Under the pieces are notes generated by a model. The model made no database searches. It was given only the letters and a program-made list of their open reading frames with translations, and was not told where the DNA came from. Made by a program: the position numbers and the translations under genes. Shown here in pieces: positions 24,901 through 35,117 of a stretch of DNA of 36,917 nt; the first letter of the stretch is position 1, and each line of letters opens with the position of its first letter. The stretch is from Brachionus koreanus (Eukaryota; Rotifera; Eurotatoria; Ploima; Brachionidae). The stretch lies in the NCBI GenBank assembly GCA_016987375.1, contig PJRA01000325.1, positions 152,432-189,348 on the forward strand. The letters are read 5' to 3'.

Positions 24901-26560
24901 AACAATTATTATACTAGTTTAATAGCTAATATGAAAAAATATTTGAAAATTCATTAAAAAATAAACTAAAAAGTATCTTAGATCAACGAATTCTAAAGAA
25001 ATCTGATTAAAAAAAATATTTGATAGCTATTAAAAATTTTATAAAAATCAAGAATCAAATTTATTTTCCCATCTATGGCTAATTTTTTTTAGACTTTAAT
25101 CATTTCCAATTAATAAAATTCTAAAATAAATAAAAACACCTAAAGGTTTAGATAATTAATAATTATTGAAAGAAAAGTTATTTCTAAAAAAAAATTTGAC
25201 TTACAGTATTTCTCTCAAGAGCCAAAAGTGCATTCAATTCAGTATGTTTATAAAAACAAACACAAACACCAGTTCTACCGGCACGGCCAGTACGTCCAGA
25301 TCTATGTACATAAGATTCGTAGTCTTTGGGCGGCGAACAACAAATGACTAAATCAACTTCGGGTATGTCTAAGCCTCGGGCAGCTACATCCGTAGTAATG
25401 AGAACTTTATATTTACCATCTCTGAATTTTTTCAAAACAAGCTCTCGTTTATCTTGGGGAACATCACCATGCAATACATGTGACTCCTGTTTTATATCGC
25501 TACTGCATGCAAGTTCATCGGCATCTTTTTTGGTTTGACAGAATATCATTGCTCTTCCATGCTTACCACTATAAACCTGCAAAACAGAGCCGATTGTCGA
25601 AGCTCTGTCTTGATAACTGCATTGTATGGCCAAATGTTCTACAGTAGTAGCCACTTTCAAACGAGAATCACCAATTAAATCTATAAATTTGTATTCATCA
25701 CCCATGTACTTTTGAGCAGTCTTTTTAACCCAAGGAGGGCATGTAGCAGAGAAAAATAAAGTCTGAGCTTTATTTTCTCTTGATTCTGTATAAACATTCT
25801 TGAGAATTTCTTCAACAGAATCCTGAAAACCCATGTCCAGCATTCTGTCAACTTCATCCAATATTACATGATCTACTTTTCCTAAATCTATACTGCCAGA
25901 GTTGATAAAATCCAAAATTCGTCCCGGAGTTCCTGCTAAAACATCAACTCCTTTATTCAAATCACTTTGTTGTCTTCCATAAGCTACACCACCATAGACA
26001 CAGCAAGTTCGAATATAAGTCGAAATTGACGTGAAATCATCTCCAACTTGCTTAGCCAATTCTCTAGTAGGTTCCAAAACTAAGCAATTTGGTGATTTGG
26101 ATAATTCACCGGGTTTTTTGTTATTTTCGAGTTTTTCTACAATCGGAATTCCAAAAGCCATTGTCTTTCCAGTACCAGTTCTAGCTTGAGCTATCACATC
26201 GTGACCGGCTCTAATATGCTTCAAGGTAGCTACTTGTATGGGATACAAATAATTAATACCTTTGCTTTTTAGTTTTTTGACTATTTGTTCAGGCAGATCG
26301 AAATTGTTAAAGTCACCACTTTCCTGGGCTTCTTTAGACTTGACATCTCCAGCTAACTCTTTTTGTTTAGATGCATGCTCATCGTCTTCTTTAGTATTTG
26401 ACGATTTTATTCCGTTTGTAGCAAAGCCGTTTTTTTTCACATGAATTTTTATTTCCTCTGAGTCTGAATCTTCCATTGAATCTTGTTTTTTATCATTAGT
26501 TGTGTTCTTAACGCCTTTTGATTTTTTAAAATCTTTTTTATTCCTATCAATTTTAACCAT
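21983..26560 (-). CDS. DDX21: DEAD-box RNA helicase, DDX21/DDX50 (nucleolar RNA helicase II) type, 687 aa
   Basis: Four exons, minus strand: 26560-25205, 22802-22729, 22673-22514, 22456-21983 (2064 nt). Intron 1 is 2402 bp; the others are 55 and 57 bp. DDX21/DDX50 proteins are ATP-dependent RNA helicases of the nucleolus acting in rRNA processing and transcription. Residues 1-85 are a Lys/Glu-rich basic-acidic tail. The helicase core shows AQARTGTGKT (124-133), PTRELA (164-169), GTPGR (210-214), DEVD (235-238, the variant usual for this subfamily), SAT (271-273), ARGLD (394-398) and HRSGRTGRAG (419-428). Exons 2-4 encode the GUCT domain (FKRVGAPSSADIVEASTTDAV; ALAAALAVISG), which defines the subfamily. 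The C terminus is Gly/Arg/Phe-rich (GGFRDRRGGDRGSRGGGFR), an RNA-binding RGG-like tail. Length is close to human DDX50 (737) and DDX21 (783). The stop overlaps an AATAAA. One ancestral gene is likely; DDX21 versus DDX50 is not resolvable. Confidence 0.95.
23330..24420 (+). pseudogene. Dead LINE (non-LTR retrotransposon) in intron 1 of the DDX21-like gene
   Basis: On the plus strand, opposite to the host gene, broken frames match a CR1/Jockey-like reverse transcriptase in order: YGITG and FLVNRKKRKVLENYVSDLTD, the motif B block TSGVPQGPVLGTSLFNIFIN (about 23440-23500), motif C YADDT (about 23530-23544), then NLKFEDQCTTAANKSNRILGTLKNT (about 23785-23860). Motif C and its surroundings occur twice in tandem (23528-23544 and 23569-23587), a local duplication that also brings a stop. 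An AAATAAATAAAT tail near 24400-24412 fits a LINE 3' end. Many stops and frameshifts show it is inactive. Confidence 0.72.
24421..25199. other. Rest of intron 1 of the DDX21-like gene
   Basis: AT-rich, with no gene or element recognised. Confidence 0.5.
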
Positions 26561-27310
26561 TTTAGTTTTATATTTTAAATTTTTTTTCTAACACGAGGAG
26601 TTAAGTACGTTTCGTTAAATCAAATTTTTTTAACATAAGTTAAGCTTTTTTCAATGAGATTCAACGTGCGTTCAAATTATGGGCACCTGAAGCATTTAAT
26701 GAGTCTTGAGATTTTTTCAATTTAGTTTAGATTGCGAAGACAAATTAAATGGTTGGTGTCTATTCTAAAAAAAATTAAATTTTCGAATAGAAAATTTAAA
26801 CTTAAGTTAAAACTTGAAATATCCAGAGCAAATGTATTTATTTTTGGCTACAATTATCTTTAAAATGAGTCTAAAATTTATTTTTTTTCAAATAAAATTA
26901 ATTTTTAAAAAACAATCTTAAAAATGTTATTTATTTTCAAAAAATGATTTTTTTTTTATAATAAAAAAATGAAATTTATCGCTTTTAATTCAAGCAATAA
27001 AAATAAATTTTATGTTTTAAATAAAAAGTTATTTTAGTAAAATTTTGACAATTATCTAGACATTTTTCATCTAATAAATCAATAGAATGTACTGTAAGGG
27101 TAAATTTTTTTATTGAAAAAAAATTCACGTTTTTAAGACAACTAAAAAATTTTTTCTTGCATAAAAACCATTTGGATGCTCAGAAATGTTTTGCTTATTT
27201 TCTCTCTTTGCATCGCATTGCGCAATTTAATTAGCAAAAAAAAATATTTGCATACACTTGAATTTTTATAACAAAGTTGTTAATCTTAAACTTTCAAAAA
27301 TTCTCAAAAA
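26561..27310. promoter_or_regulatory. Divergent intergenic region between the DDX21-like and HBS1/SKI7 genes
   Basis: 750 bp separate the two start codons, which point away from each other, so both promoters must lie here. On the minus strand, TATAAAACTAAAATGG sits at the DDX21-like start. No other sites could be named with confidence. Confidence 0.5.
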
Positions 27311-28847
27311 ATGTCTCGACATCGAAACCTGCGAAAAGTTTCTTTGGCTGACGATGGTATAATAAAAACTTTTTTTTTCTAATTTTGATTTATAATAATA
27401 ATATTTATATTTTAACAAGATTATGGCGATGATCTCTCTCAATCTTTCGATGAAAATTACTCATATGCCATATCACCTGGAACAAGTAAATTAATTAGAA
27501 AAAAAAAAACAGTTTAATATTTTTTTTAATGTTTTAACTATTTAGCCGATATGTACATGTACAAACGAAACGCCCAGCAGCAAAGTATATCCGAATTCAT
27601 TAAAGACTCTTCTATTCAGGAAGAAGAAACAGATATCAAAGAGACTGACAAAGCTTTAAATCAAAAAGATGAAGATTTTATGTTTCAAATGGATAAAGGT
27701 GATAGCAAATTTAAAATCTAAAAAAACTAAATTTAATTTAATTTTACTTTACTTTTAGAACCATTTAATTTAAAGTCCGAACCAAAGCAACCAGGTAATT
27801 CATTAATATTTGAATAAAAAAGAAATTTTTATTTAATACAACTTATATTCGGGAAGGTAAGATGATCTTGATAGTCTGATATTAAACTCGAAACTCTATG
27901 ACGAACATGACACCACTTTGATCAACGCTGATGAAGAAGACGGCAAAGAGTTCGACCTGGAAAGTCTTGCACAAATTTACACATCTGAATCAAAGCCCGT
28001 GCAAATAGATTACGGTCTTGACAGTCTTATCAAGTCTGATGAACCTGAAAAAATGTCAACATCAATAGACAATCTTCTTGACAATTTTTTTATGAATAAC
28101 TTTCAAGATAAAAATTATCATAGAACTAAATCAATAAGTATTAGTGAAGAAAAAGTAGTAAAAAATGAAAATGCGTTTTCATTGAGTGACTTGGCATCCG
28201 AATACTTGTCAAATATGACACCATCTAGCGCACATACTCCATTAGGTTCTAGTTTGGTCGATTTAATTGACAATGAATTTTCCAAACGGTTGAGTATAAA
28301 TGAAGATTTTGAGGAAAAAAAAGTTGATCTAAGAGAAAATCTAATAATACATAAAAGAGATAGGGCCCGATTTTCGATCGGGTCCGATTTAGCTTCGTCT
28401 TCTTTTTCCTCAACAACTTCGGGCAAAAACGAACCAGTAAGTTTAAATAAGATTCAGTTTGCTCCAACTGTACGCGAATTACCTTCCGATTTGCAAATTA
28501 AAACCCTGTTTGAGTTGTGTTTTGAATCAGAGATTGGAGATTTTTTCTCACCAGAAAAATATTTCGAACAAAATTTATCAAATATTAATTCAGAGAAAAG
28601 TTTTAGCTATGAAAAACAAAAAAAATTTGCAAATCATAATCGAACAAAACGAAATAAAATTCTAATCGATTTGACGCATGAGCAAGCTAAAAAAAGCGCT
28701 AAAAAGTCTTTAAAACAAAAATCGAACTTGCCGTCTTCTTCAAACAGCGCTTCTAACATTAAAATTTTCGATTTTTCCATACCTTCGCCTGACGACATTG
28801 TTTTAGCTAAGCAAAAATTTGCCTTTAAACACATGAGATTTAAATAG
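27311..28847 (+). CDS. HBS1L (SKI7-like isoform): SKI7-like short splice form of the HBS1 locus, 428 aa
   Basis: Exons 1-4 as in HBS1, then a large alternative terminal exon 27862-28847; 1287 nt, in frame. In animals the HBS1L gene also makes a short isoform (HBS1LV3) that works like yeast Ski7: it bridges the cytoplasmic exosome to the Ski helicase complex for 3'-5' mRNA decay. This exon has no GTPase. It ends in FDFSIPSPDDIVLAKQKFAF (403-422), which matches the conserved C-terminal exosome-binding motif of SKI7-like proteins as I remember it (FDF..PSPDD). It also contains repeated SLSDLASEYL and GSSLVDLIDNEF leucine motifs like those in the vertebrate isoform. An AATAAA at 28902-28907 lies inside the HBS1 intron, 33 nt before the next HBS1 acceptor, supporting use as a terminal exon. 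The 3' splice site (27861) is purine-rich and weak. Confidence 0.82.
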
Positions 28848-30572
28848 AAAAGAAAGAAAAAAAAATTTTTTTTTTGGTTTAAACCACTTTATTTATTATT
28901 CAATAAAAATTTAGAATTAACTTTTATTTTTATTTTGAAGAGGTTAGAGAAACTAAAAAGATGATTGAAAGTCAGCCATCAAGTAAATACAGTTGAAAAG
29001 TCAAGTTGAAAATTTTTATTCTTAAAATTTTATTTTTTAGCTCCAAAATCACAAAAAACACAGTCAAAGCCATCTACGCCAGTAGTACAAGCCAAAGTCA
29101 AAACAAATGCCACACAAAAATCTCAAATTAGCAAACAAACAGCACAACTAAGTGAGCTTCGTATAAGCCCAACAATTGATTCAGCTGCTAGAGAAAAGCT
29201 CCTTAAGCAGTATGGAGAACACACGGCTGGAAAAGATGTTCTTAATTTGATAGTTATTGGACACGTTGACTCGGGCAAGAGTACACTAATGGGACACATG
29301 CTTTATCAAATGGGCCAGGTATCGGACAAACAGCTACATCGATACAAACAGGACTCGCAAAAAATGGGCAAAAGCTCTTTTGCATATGCTTGGGTTCTCG
29401 ATGAGACTGAAGAAGAGCGAAGCCGAGGCATCACTATTGACGTTGCTCAAACAAAATTTGAAACAGATAAAAAGATAATATATCTTCTAGATGCTCCAGG
29501 ACATAAAGATTTTATTCCGAACATGATTACGGGTGCTACTCAAGCTGATTCGGCTATTTTAGTTATCAATAGTGTTACTGGTGAGTTTGAGACTGGCTTC
29601 GATTTAGGAGGACAGACTAGAGAGCACTCTTTGCTGGTCAAATCTCTTGGAATTAATCAATTAATTGTTGCTGTTAATAAAATGGACATGTGCGACTGGT
29701 CTGAATCAAGATTTTTAGAAATTCATAAAAAATTGAGTAATTTTTTAATCAAACAAGTTGGCTTTAAAGAAGCAGATCTTATGTTTGTTCCATGCAGTGG
29801 TCTTCAAGGTGAAAATTTGAGTAAAAAATGTGCCGTTGAAAAATTGACCTGTTGGTACAACGAAAATAAAGCGTTCGATTCTAAATCAATTAAAGGCGGC
29901 CTGAGTTTGCTAGACTGCGTAAACAAGCTTAAGCCTCAAGAAAGATCTATTGATAAACCATTTAGGTTTTGTATATCAGACATATATAAAAGTGCTCAGA
30001 CAGCAAATATATCAATTGTGGGAAAATGTGAAGCCGGCACGCTTAAACAAGGTGATAAAATAATCATTGTGCCTGCTAACGAATCTGGCTTAGTAAAATC
30101 AATCTCAATCAACGACGAAATGTCACTGCCTATGTGCTTTGCAGGCGATTCTGTCACATTAAATGTAGCAAACATTGACATAAATAACATATCGATTGGT
30201 AACTTTGTGTGTGATACTCAATCTGTTATGCCAGTAGCAGATAGAATAAGGGGAAGAATTATTTTGTTTAATTTGAGCATTCCTGTTACAAATGGTTTTC
30301 CGATTGTTTTTCATTACAAATCATTGAACGAGTCAGCAAGCATTAAAAAACTTGTTTCTCAATTGGATAAAAGTAGTGGTGAAGTGGTTAAAGATAAGCC
30401 TAGAGTGTTGAATAATGGACAAAGTGCAATCGTTGAAATTAAATTAAATAAACCCATTTGTGTCGAATTGTACCAAAATTATCGTGAATTGGGCAGATTT
30501 ATGTTGAGATACAATGGTGTAACAATAGCTGCTGGTCAAATAACTGAAATAATCCAAAAAACAAAAAATTGA
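27311..30572 (+). CDS. HBS1L: HBS1 translational GTPase (HBS1L), long splice form, 624 aa
   Basis: Exons: 27311-27356, 27420-27485, 27546-27698, 27759-27794, 28941-28982, 29041-30572 (1875 nt). HBS1 is an eRF3/EF1A-like GTPase that, with Pelota, splits ribosomes stalled at mRNA ends (No-Go and Non-Stop decay) in the cytoplasm. The N terminus MSRHRN, then YAISPGT, matches the HBS1L start. The GTPase domain has GHVDSGKST (188-196), ERSRGIT, DAPGH (265-269) and NKMD (327-330), followed by the two beta-barrel domains (ERSIDKPFRF; ELYQNYRELGRFMLRYNGVTIAAGQITEI). The N-terminal region is short: I do not see the helical HBS1_N/UBA-like segment of vertebrate HBS1L, consistent with 624 versus about 684 aa. 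An AATAAA lies at 30636-30641. Exons 1-4 are shared with the SKI7-type form; this form skips the 27862-28847 exon. Confidence 0.94.
27849..27862 (+). promoter_or_regulatory. Juxtaposed 3' and 5' splice-site motif at the SKI7 exon (possible recursive splice site)
   Basis: The sequence around 27852-27862 reads GGAAG-GTAAG-A. An AG at 27855-27856 is followed directly by a consensus donor GTAAGA (27857-27862), and the second AG (27860-27861) is the acceptor that opens the SKI7 exon in frame. Using the first AG would rebuild exon 4 as CAG-GTAAGA and allow a second splicing step to the HBS1 exon at 28941. This is read from sequence only. Confidence 0.35.
28902..28907 (+). promoter_or_regulatory. 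Intronic poly(A) signal of the SKI7-like form
   Basis: AATAAA 55 nt after the SKI7 stop codon and 33 nt before the acceptor of the next HBS1 exon (28940). Cleavage here would exclude the GTPase exons, so it could help set the balance of the two products. Confidence 0.55.
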
Positions 30573-30641
30573 TTTTTTTATGACTTAGTGTTTTTTTTTT
30601 CAAATGGAATTTAATTACCACATTAATTTATTGAAAATAAA

Positions 30642-31639
30642 AATATTCTTTTTTGAAACTTTAATTTTTAATTTTGAAAATGAAATTTTAGCCTACAAAA
30701 TATATTAATTCTAAATTCAAGTTCGACTAGAGTATAAGGCGCTTACAGTTTCCCTCTATTCTAATCTGACCATGGTGGGAATTGTTTTCATTTTAGTTTC
30801 ATCTCTTTCAGCTGTGTTTTTCTACAATTTTCATCAAAGTCATTTTGGTTTTTTTATTAAGATTTAAGTGATTTGAATAATTTTAAAGAATTTTGAATCC
30901 ACATATTTATTCATTTAAATAATTTTTTTTTGAAAATTCTTTTAATCTTTTAAAAAATTTCTTTTAAAATTTTCAAAAAAATTTTAGACTTGCATTTATT
31001 TGGTTTTGTGATATTTGGTACAAATTAATGCTAAAAAAGCCTAAAATTTTTTTAGTTCTGTCACTGCAACAAACTGCAACATACCTGGTTGCACAAAAAG
31101 TCTGCTAATGATGTGCAAAGTCTCTGCAAAGTGAATTTTGTTCTGTTCTATTGTACTAAATTTCACAAAACCATTTATTTGATTTAAAAAGATGATTTTT
31201 TGATTTTGCTTTTAAAATATTGAAGGATGTACATGTAATCTCATTAAATTGAGTTGACACAAAAATTCAATAAAATAAATTTAAAATGAATTACATTCAA
31301 AGGTAATAGAATCCCGTTCAATGGTTTAATTGACTGCTCTTTTACACATCTTTGTGAAAAATGTCTTCAAAATTTAAAAAAATTAGTAAATCAATTATTT
31401 ATTTCAAAAAAATAAAAAAAAAATACAAGAGCCTGAGCTTTTTTACAGTCCAAATTAAAATAAGACTAATAATTTTAATGTTTTGAATAAATTGAACGTT
31501 TTTAGTTTTAATTTTTCTGAATTTTTTCCATTGGTATGATTAAGAATCAGATGAATGTTTGAGCATATTCATCCACAAAAGTTTTTTCTTAATTCTTTGA
31601 TTTGTAATTTCTGTTTATTAGATTTTGGTCAAATATTTT
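30642..31639. other. AT-rich spacer downstream of HBS1
   Basis: No solid gene. A 31-codon hydrophobic frame at 30772-30867 (starts MVGIVFILVSS) is preceded by less AT-rich DNA but has no other support. The stretch near 31060-31140 is richer in G and C without a long frame. Confidence 0.4.
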
Positions 31640-32260
31640 GTTTATTACTTGATGGTTTTCTTCATTGAGAATAATTTTGTCGTAGCACCTGTGAACCAAA
31701 TTCTATGTAGTAAGAGCAAAAGCAAAAGTGAAGTGTTTAGTTTTTGAATGCACTCTTGAATGTAAATTTGCAAAGTTACAGTATTCGAATATGGATCGCA
31801 TGTATGTTTTATAATAATTTAGTAAAAATTTTGTTTCTGAAGACGTCAGCTTTCCAGCTTTCCTTTCAAGCCCTTAATCACATTTTGTCTGTCAGTGACT
31901 TGATCGCTAGTGTATTAAAAATGTTTAATGAAGCTTAACTTTTGATCAAATATTTTACCAAGCATTTTTGGATGTGTATCAAGACCAATTTTATGGCTAT
32001 TTTGAGCTAGGCCCATTGAGTAAAGCCGCTAGATTTTGCAGGTTGTTTTGTTTGATAAATTAATATAATTTCTTCCTGTATAATTGGTTTTAGTTACTAC
32101 ATAAATACATTAGTCGTCAGCAAAAATAACGTGATTTTCTTTCAATTTTTCACTTTGTTCAGAAAAATGGATTAAGAAAAGTTTTGGTGAAAGTATTCAG
32201 CTTTGATTAACAGCATGCTAATAATTTTTCTCTAAATGAGAAGGATTTTTTCACAAGATC
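31640..32260 (-). pseudogene. Dead LINE fragment, reverse transcriptase thumb region
   Basis: On the minus strand, frame-shifted pieces follow the order of a Jockey/I-like LINE: ENHVIFADD (motif C, about 32110-32140), HPKMLGKIFDQKLSFIKHF (about 31915-31975), QVTDRQNVIKGLKGKL (about 31860-31905) and LLNYYKTYMRSIFEYCNFANLHS (about 31760-31830). Stops and at least two frameshifts separate them. The plus-strand frame at 31744-31938 is a shadow. The family differs from the intronic LINE at 23330 in the detail of these blocks. Confidence 0.6.
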
Positions 32261-33199
32261 TAAGTTTTCTGACATTTTCTTTTATTTCTTATATTCGGAT
32301 TATATATTTTACATACAACTAATTAAACATATAAAACCAAATATGGACCCAAGTGTGATATTTTGCTAAATTAAACTTATTTGTAAGAAAATCTTTGCAA
32401 TTTTTTAGGATAGGATAAAATTAAAAGGATAATAAATTTAATTTGTGAGAAAAAGCTTGATTTAAAGTTAAAAATTTGAATAAAAATTGTTTTGATTTCA
32501 GAAACTGATGCATATTAATCCTTATTTTATATTTTATTCTAAATAAACAGATAATTTTGAGTTTCTCTAAGTTTTGCAAAAAAGAAGATTATTTTTCTAA
32601 TACAAATGAAGTAAATGAGTAAAATGTATTATGATAAAACTAGATTCATTTTTTTATGAGACTATTCCATTATGCATTTTGAGATGGAAAAATTCAACTA
32701 TTTTTTCAACTAAAAAAGTTTAAAATTAGAATAAAAGATTTCTTTATAATTTTAATAAAAATAATTTTATTTTTAAATTAATTTAAAATCTTAGCATTTA
32801 TTCTATCGTTATCAAAATTTAAATATTTTTTTATAAATTTTAATACCTTTTATCATAAGACAAAATTCAATTTTTAAATCGTTGTTAGACTTCGCACGCT
32901 TAATGACACGCCTAACATTCTTTAAAATTTTTTTCATTTTTAATCTAAATAGTAACTAAAAATTTTCAGAATGAAAAATGTTTCAAATTTTGAATGATCA
33001 AATTAGAAACGCCCTATCAAATTATAAAATTTGATTAATAGTCATCGATCGATATGTAAAATCACATCACTAGAAGCAGATAAAATTGTTCTCAAACAAA
33101 CTCCTACTTTAAGAACTTTATAATAATGAAGATATCTATTGATGAGTTTTCAATTTAAAAACAGCTAAACTCCTCATTTTATTACTATTTGTTGGAAAA
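32261..33199. other. AT-rich spacer and 5' flank of the lipase gene
   Basis: No coding frame or element recognised. Confidence 0.5.
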
Positions 33200-34197
33200 A
33201 TGATTAAGTTTTTAATTTTTTTAAATCTTATATTTTTTATCAACTGTTGGCCAACTTTTGAATTGTTTACAAAACAGCGCCCAGATCAATTTATTCTAGT
33301 CAAGTCATCTAATCTGCAAAATTTTGGATTTGACCATTCTAAAGAAACAAAATTTATTGTTCATGGATTTTCAGCCGACTCTTCTTCTCTACTTAATATA
33401 AAAAATGAATTGCTAAAACATGAAGATTTAAATATTATCATGGTTAATTGGAAAGAAGGAGCCAAAGCTCCTGATTACTATAACGCATTCACTAATGTAA
33501 GAGTGGTTGCTCAAAAAATAGCTGATTTTATACATCAAAGTCAAATGGATTTTTCTAAAATTCATTGTGTTGGACATAGTTTAGGTGCCCATGTTTGTGG
33601 CTTTACTGGAAAAAGAATAATAGGAAAAATTGCAAGAATAAGTGGTTTAGATCCAGCTGGACCATTATTTGAAGGAAAACCTGTTTATTCAAGATTGGAT
33701 AAAACTGATGCTGAACTTGTGGACATTATACATACAGATGCAACTCTTGGAATACAAGATCCAATTGGTCATTTAGACTTTTATCCAAACGGAGGGCGAG
33801 TTCAACCCGGATGCTTTTTTAAATCGAATGAACTGATTAATAAGACTGCTAGTGATGAAAAATTCAAAATGATTGAGCTAAGAATGACACCAAAAGGGGA
33901 AGTAATTAGCTTTTTGTCTTGCAGTCACAGTAGATCTCATTTATATTACACTGAAAGTATTAGGAAATGTATTTTCAATTCTTTTATTTGTTCAAATTAT
34001 GGTAAAGTTATCTTTTTTCTGTTTGATCAAATAAAAATTTGGAATAATTTATAGATAATTTTAAATCTGGAAAGTGCAACTCAAGTACTTGTGCATCTAC
34101 TCTCGTTGGTTGTGCTAAAATGGGATACAAGGCTCACAAATTTTATCAGAATGGACAATACTTTTTAGATACAACTAAATCTTGGCCATATTGTTAA
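33200..34197 (+). CDS. Secreted lipase of the pancreatic lipase family, 314 aa
   Basis: Two exons: 33200-34001 and 34055-34197, with a 53-bp intron (GTAAAG...TAG). It is an alpha/beta-hydrolase of the PF00151 family, which includes pancreatic lipases and phospholipases A1 and cuts acylglycerols or phospholipids outside the cell. Residues 1-16 form a hydrophobic signal peptide (FLIFLNLIFF). The catalytic triad is visible: Ser127 in GHSLGAH (nucleophile elbow), Asp151 in GLDPAGP, and His243 in CSHSRSH. FIVHGF (52-57) is the oxyanion-hole strand. HLDFYPNGG.QPGC is the family block before the lid, and Cys205 and Cys241 bracket a lid region. The second exon adds a Cys-rich end with the VGCAKMGYKA motif. 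There is no C-terminal PLAT domain, as in many invertebrate members. Triacylglycerol versus phospholipid preference cannot be decided. AATAAA at 34252-34257. Confidence 0.93.
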
Positions 34198-34257
34198 TAA
34201 TAATTGGCTTCAATTTTTTTTTTAATTTTTAGGCCTTTTGATTAAATTATCAATAAA

Positions 34258-34427
34258 AATTCAGTGCTTCAAATAATTCCCATTCAAAAAAATTTAAAGA
34301 TTCTTTAACAGCATAAATGAAACAAAAATTTTAAATTTTTCTATTATTAATCTTTAACGTTATTTATTTAATTTAATTAATTAAAGTTTAAGTCCCATGG
34401 ACAAATTGAGATAAGAATAATGAACAG
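34258..34427. other. Short AT-rich spacer after the lipase
   Basis: Nothing recognised. Confidence 0.4.
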
Positions 34428-34946
34428 TTAAATATCAATTTTACAATTAAGTAAAAAATTCAGTTTGTTATATACAAAAAAATAATTAAGATTATTCAAT
34501 ATACAATATTCTATTAAATAAAAATAGTATTTTATCGAGTCGGTTAGTCCAGAGTTGCTACATTCGAGGCACCATTCAATCAAAAGAACACTGAATGGTA
34601 AATCGTATTCTGTACATTTTATATGAGTCAGATCTTCTACTTTTCAAGCGCTAGGCTGACAAGAAGGACTATGTTCCATTCTGAGCTGCCTGGGGTATTC
34701 CCTAAAACTATTTAAATAAATAAATAAATCTTCTACTTTTGATAACTGTTTAATAAAAGAAGTATTCTCTCTATCAAATATCTTATAATCTTTCCTTAAG
34801 TATTCAAAAACGTTTTTACATAATTGGTTATTAAAAATTTGTTTGACAAAGAATATTTTATGCTTATAATAGATTTGTATAATTGACTCCAATTTTAGTG
34901 CTTTGTTCAAAGGATTTGTTTTTGTAAATTTACTGAGTCCAATAGA
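34428..34946 (-). pseudogene. Unidentified ORF split by a retrotransposon insertion
   Basis: With the 96 bp of insertion plus duplicated target set aside, the minus strand has one frame of about 140 codons from 34946 to the stop at 34428-34430. Pieces include KNVFEYLRKDYKIFDRENTSF, LSKVED, then LTHIKCTEYDLPFS and LLIEWCLECSNSGLTDS. Beyond an in-frame stop at 34947-34949 the frame continues upstream to about 35085 (FLIGYIDKTSNKIR), so an older, longer ORF is likely. Composition is protein-like. No family is recognised; a retroelement ORF is possible given the surroundings. The insertion adds a TGA and breaks it. Confidence 0.45.
34645..34727 (+). mobile_element. Tiny 5'-truncated LINE/SINE 3' end with target-site duplication
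   Basis: The 83-bp insert ends in a TTTAAATAAATAAATAA tail and is flanked by an exact 13-bp direct repeat, ATCTTCTACTTTT, at 34632-34644 and 34728-34740. Extreme 5' truncation, a simple-repeat tail and a 13-bp duplication are the hallmarks of target-primed reverse transcription. The perfect duplication suggests a recent insertion. It interrupts a minus-strand ORF. Confidence 0.8.
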
Positions 34947-35097
34947 TTATGAACAATCATTAAAAATTATTTGATTTCTTATTTTATTAGATGTTTTATC
35001 AATATATCCAATCAAAAATATTTTAGAATTTTGTAGTTTCTTTAAAGATTCGTTAAAAAATCTTAATTTAATAAATTTTGAAAACAGAGATATTTAT

Positions 35098-35116
35098 TTT
35101 TTATTTATTTATTAAA
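35098..35116. repeat. TTTA microsatellite
   Basis: TTTTTATTTATTTATTAA, a simple repeat resembling the tails of the LINEs in this window read on the other strand. Confidence 0.6.
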
Positions 35117-35117
35117 G

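Noticed and set aside
19219..25204. Intron 1 of the coiled-coil gene and intron 1 of the DDX21-like gene are both exactly 2402 bp.
   Set aside because: The contents are unrelated (an inverted-repeat element in one, a LINE in the other) and no shared sequence was seen, so this is taken as coincidence.
25326..25538. Plus-strand frames opposite the DDX21-like exon and other similar opposite-strand frames (4461-4761, 13852-14118, 15484-15690, 18343-18609, 21999-22274, 26262-26444, 28118-28834, 29996-30190).
   Set aside because: They are shadows of well-supported genes on the other strand.
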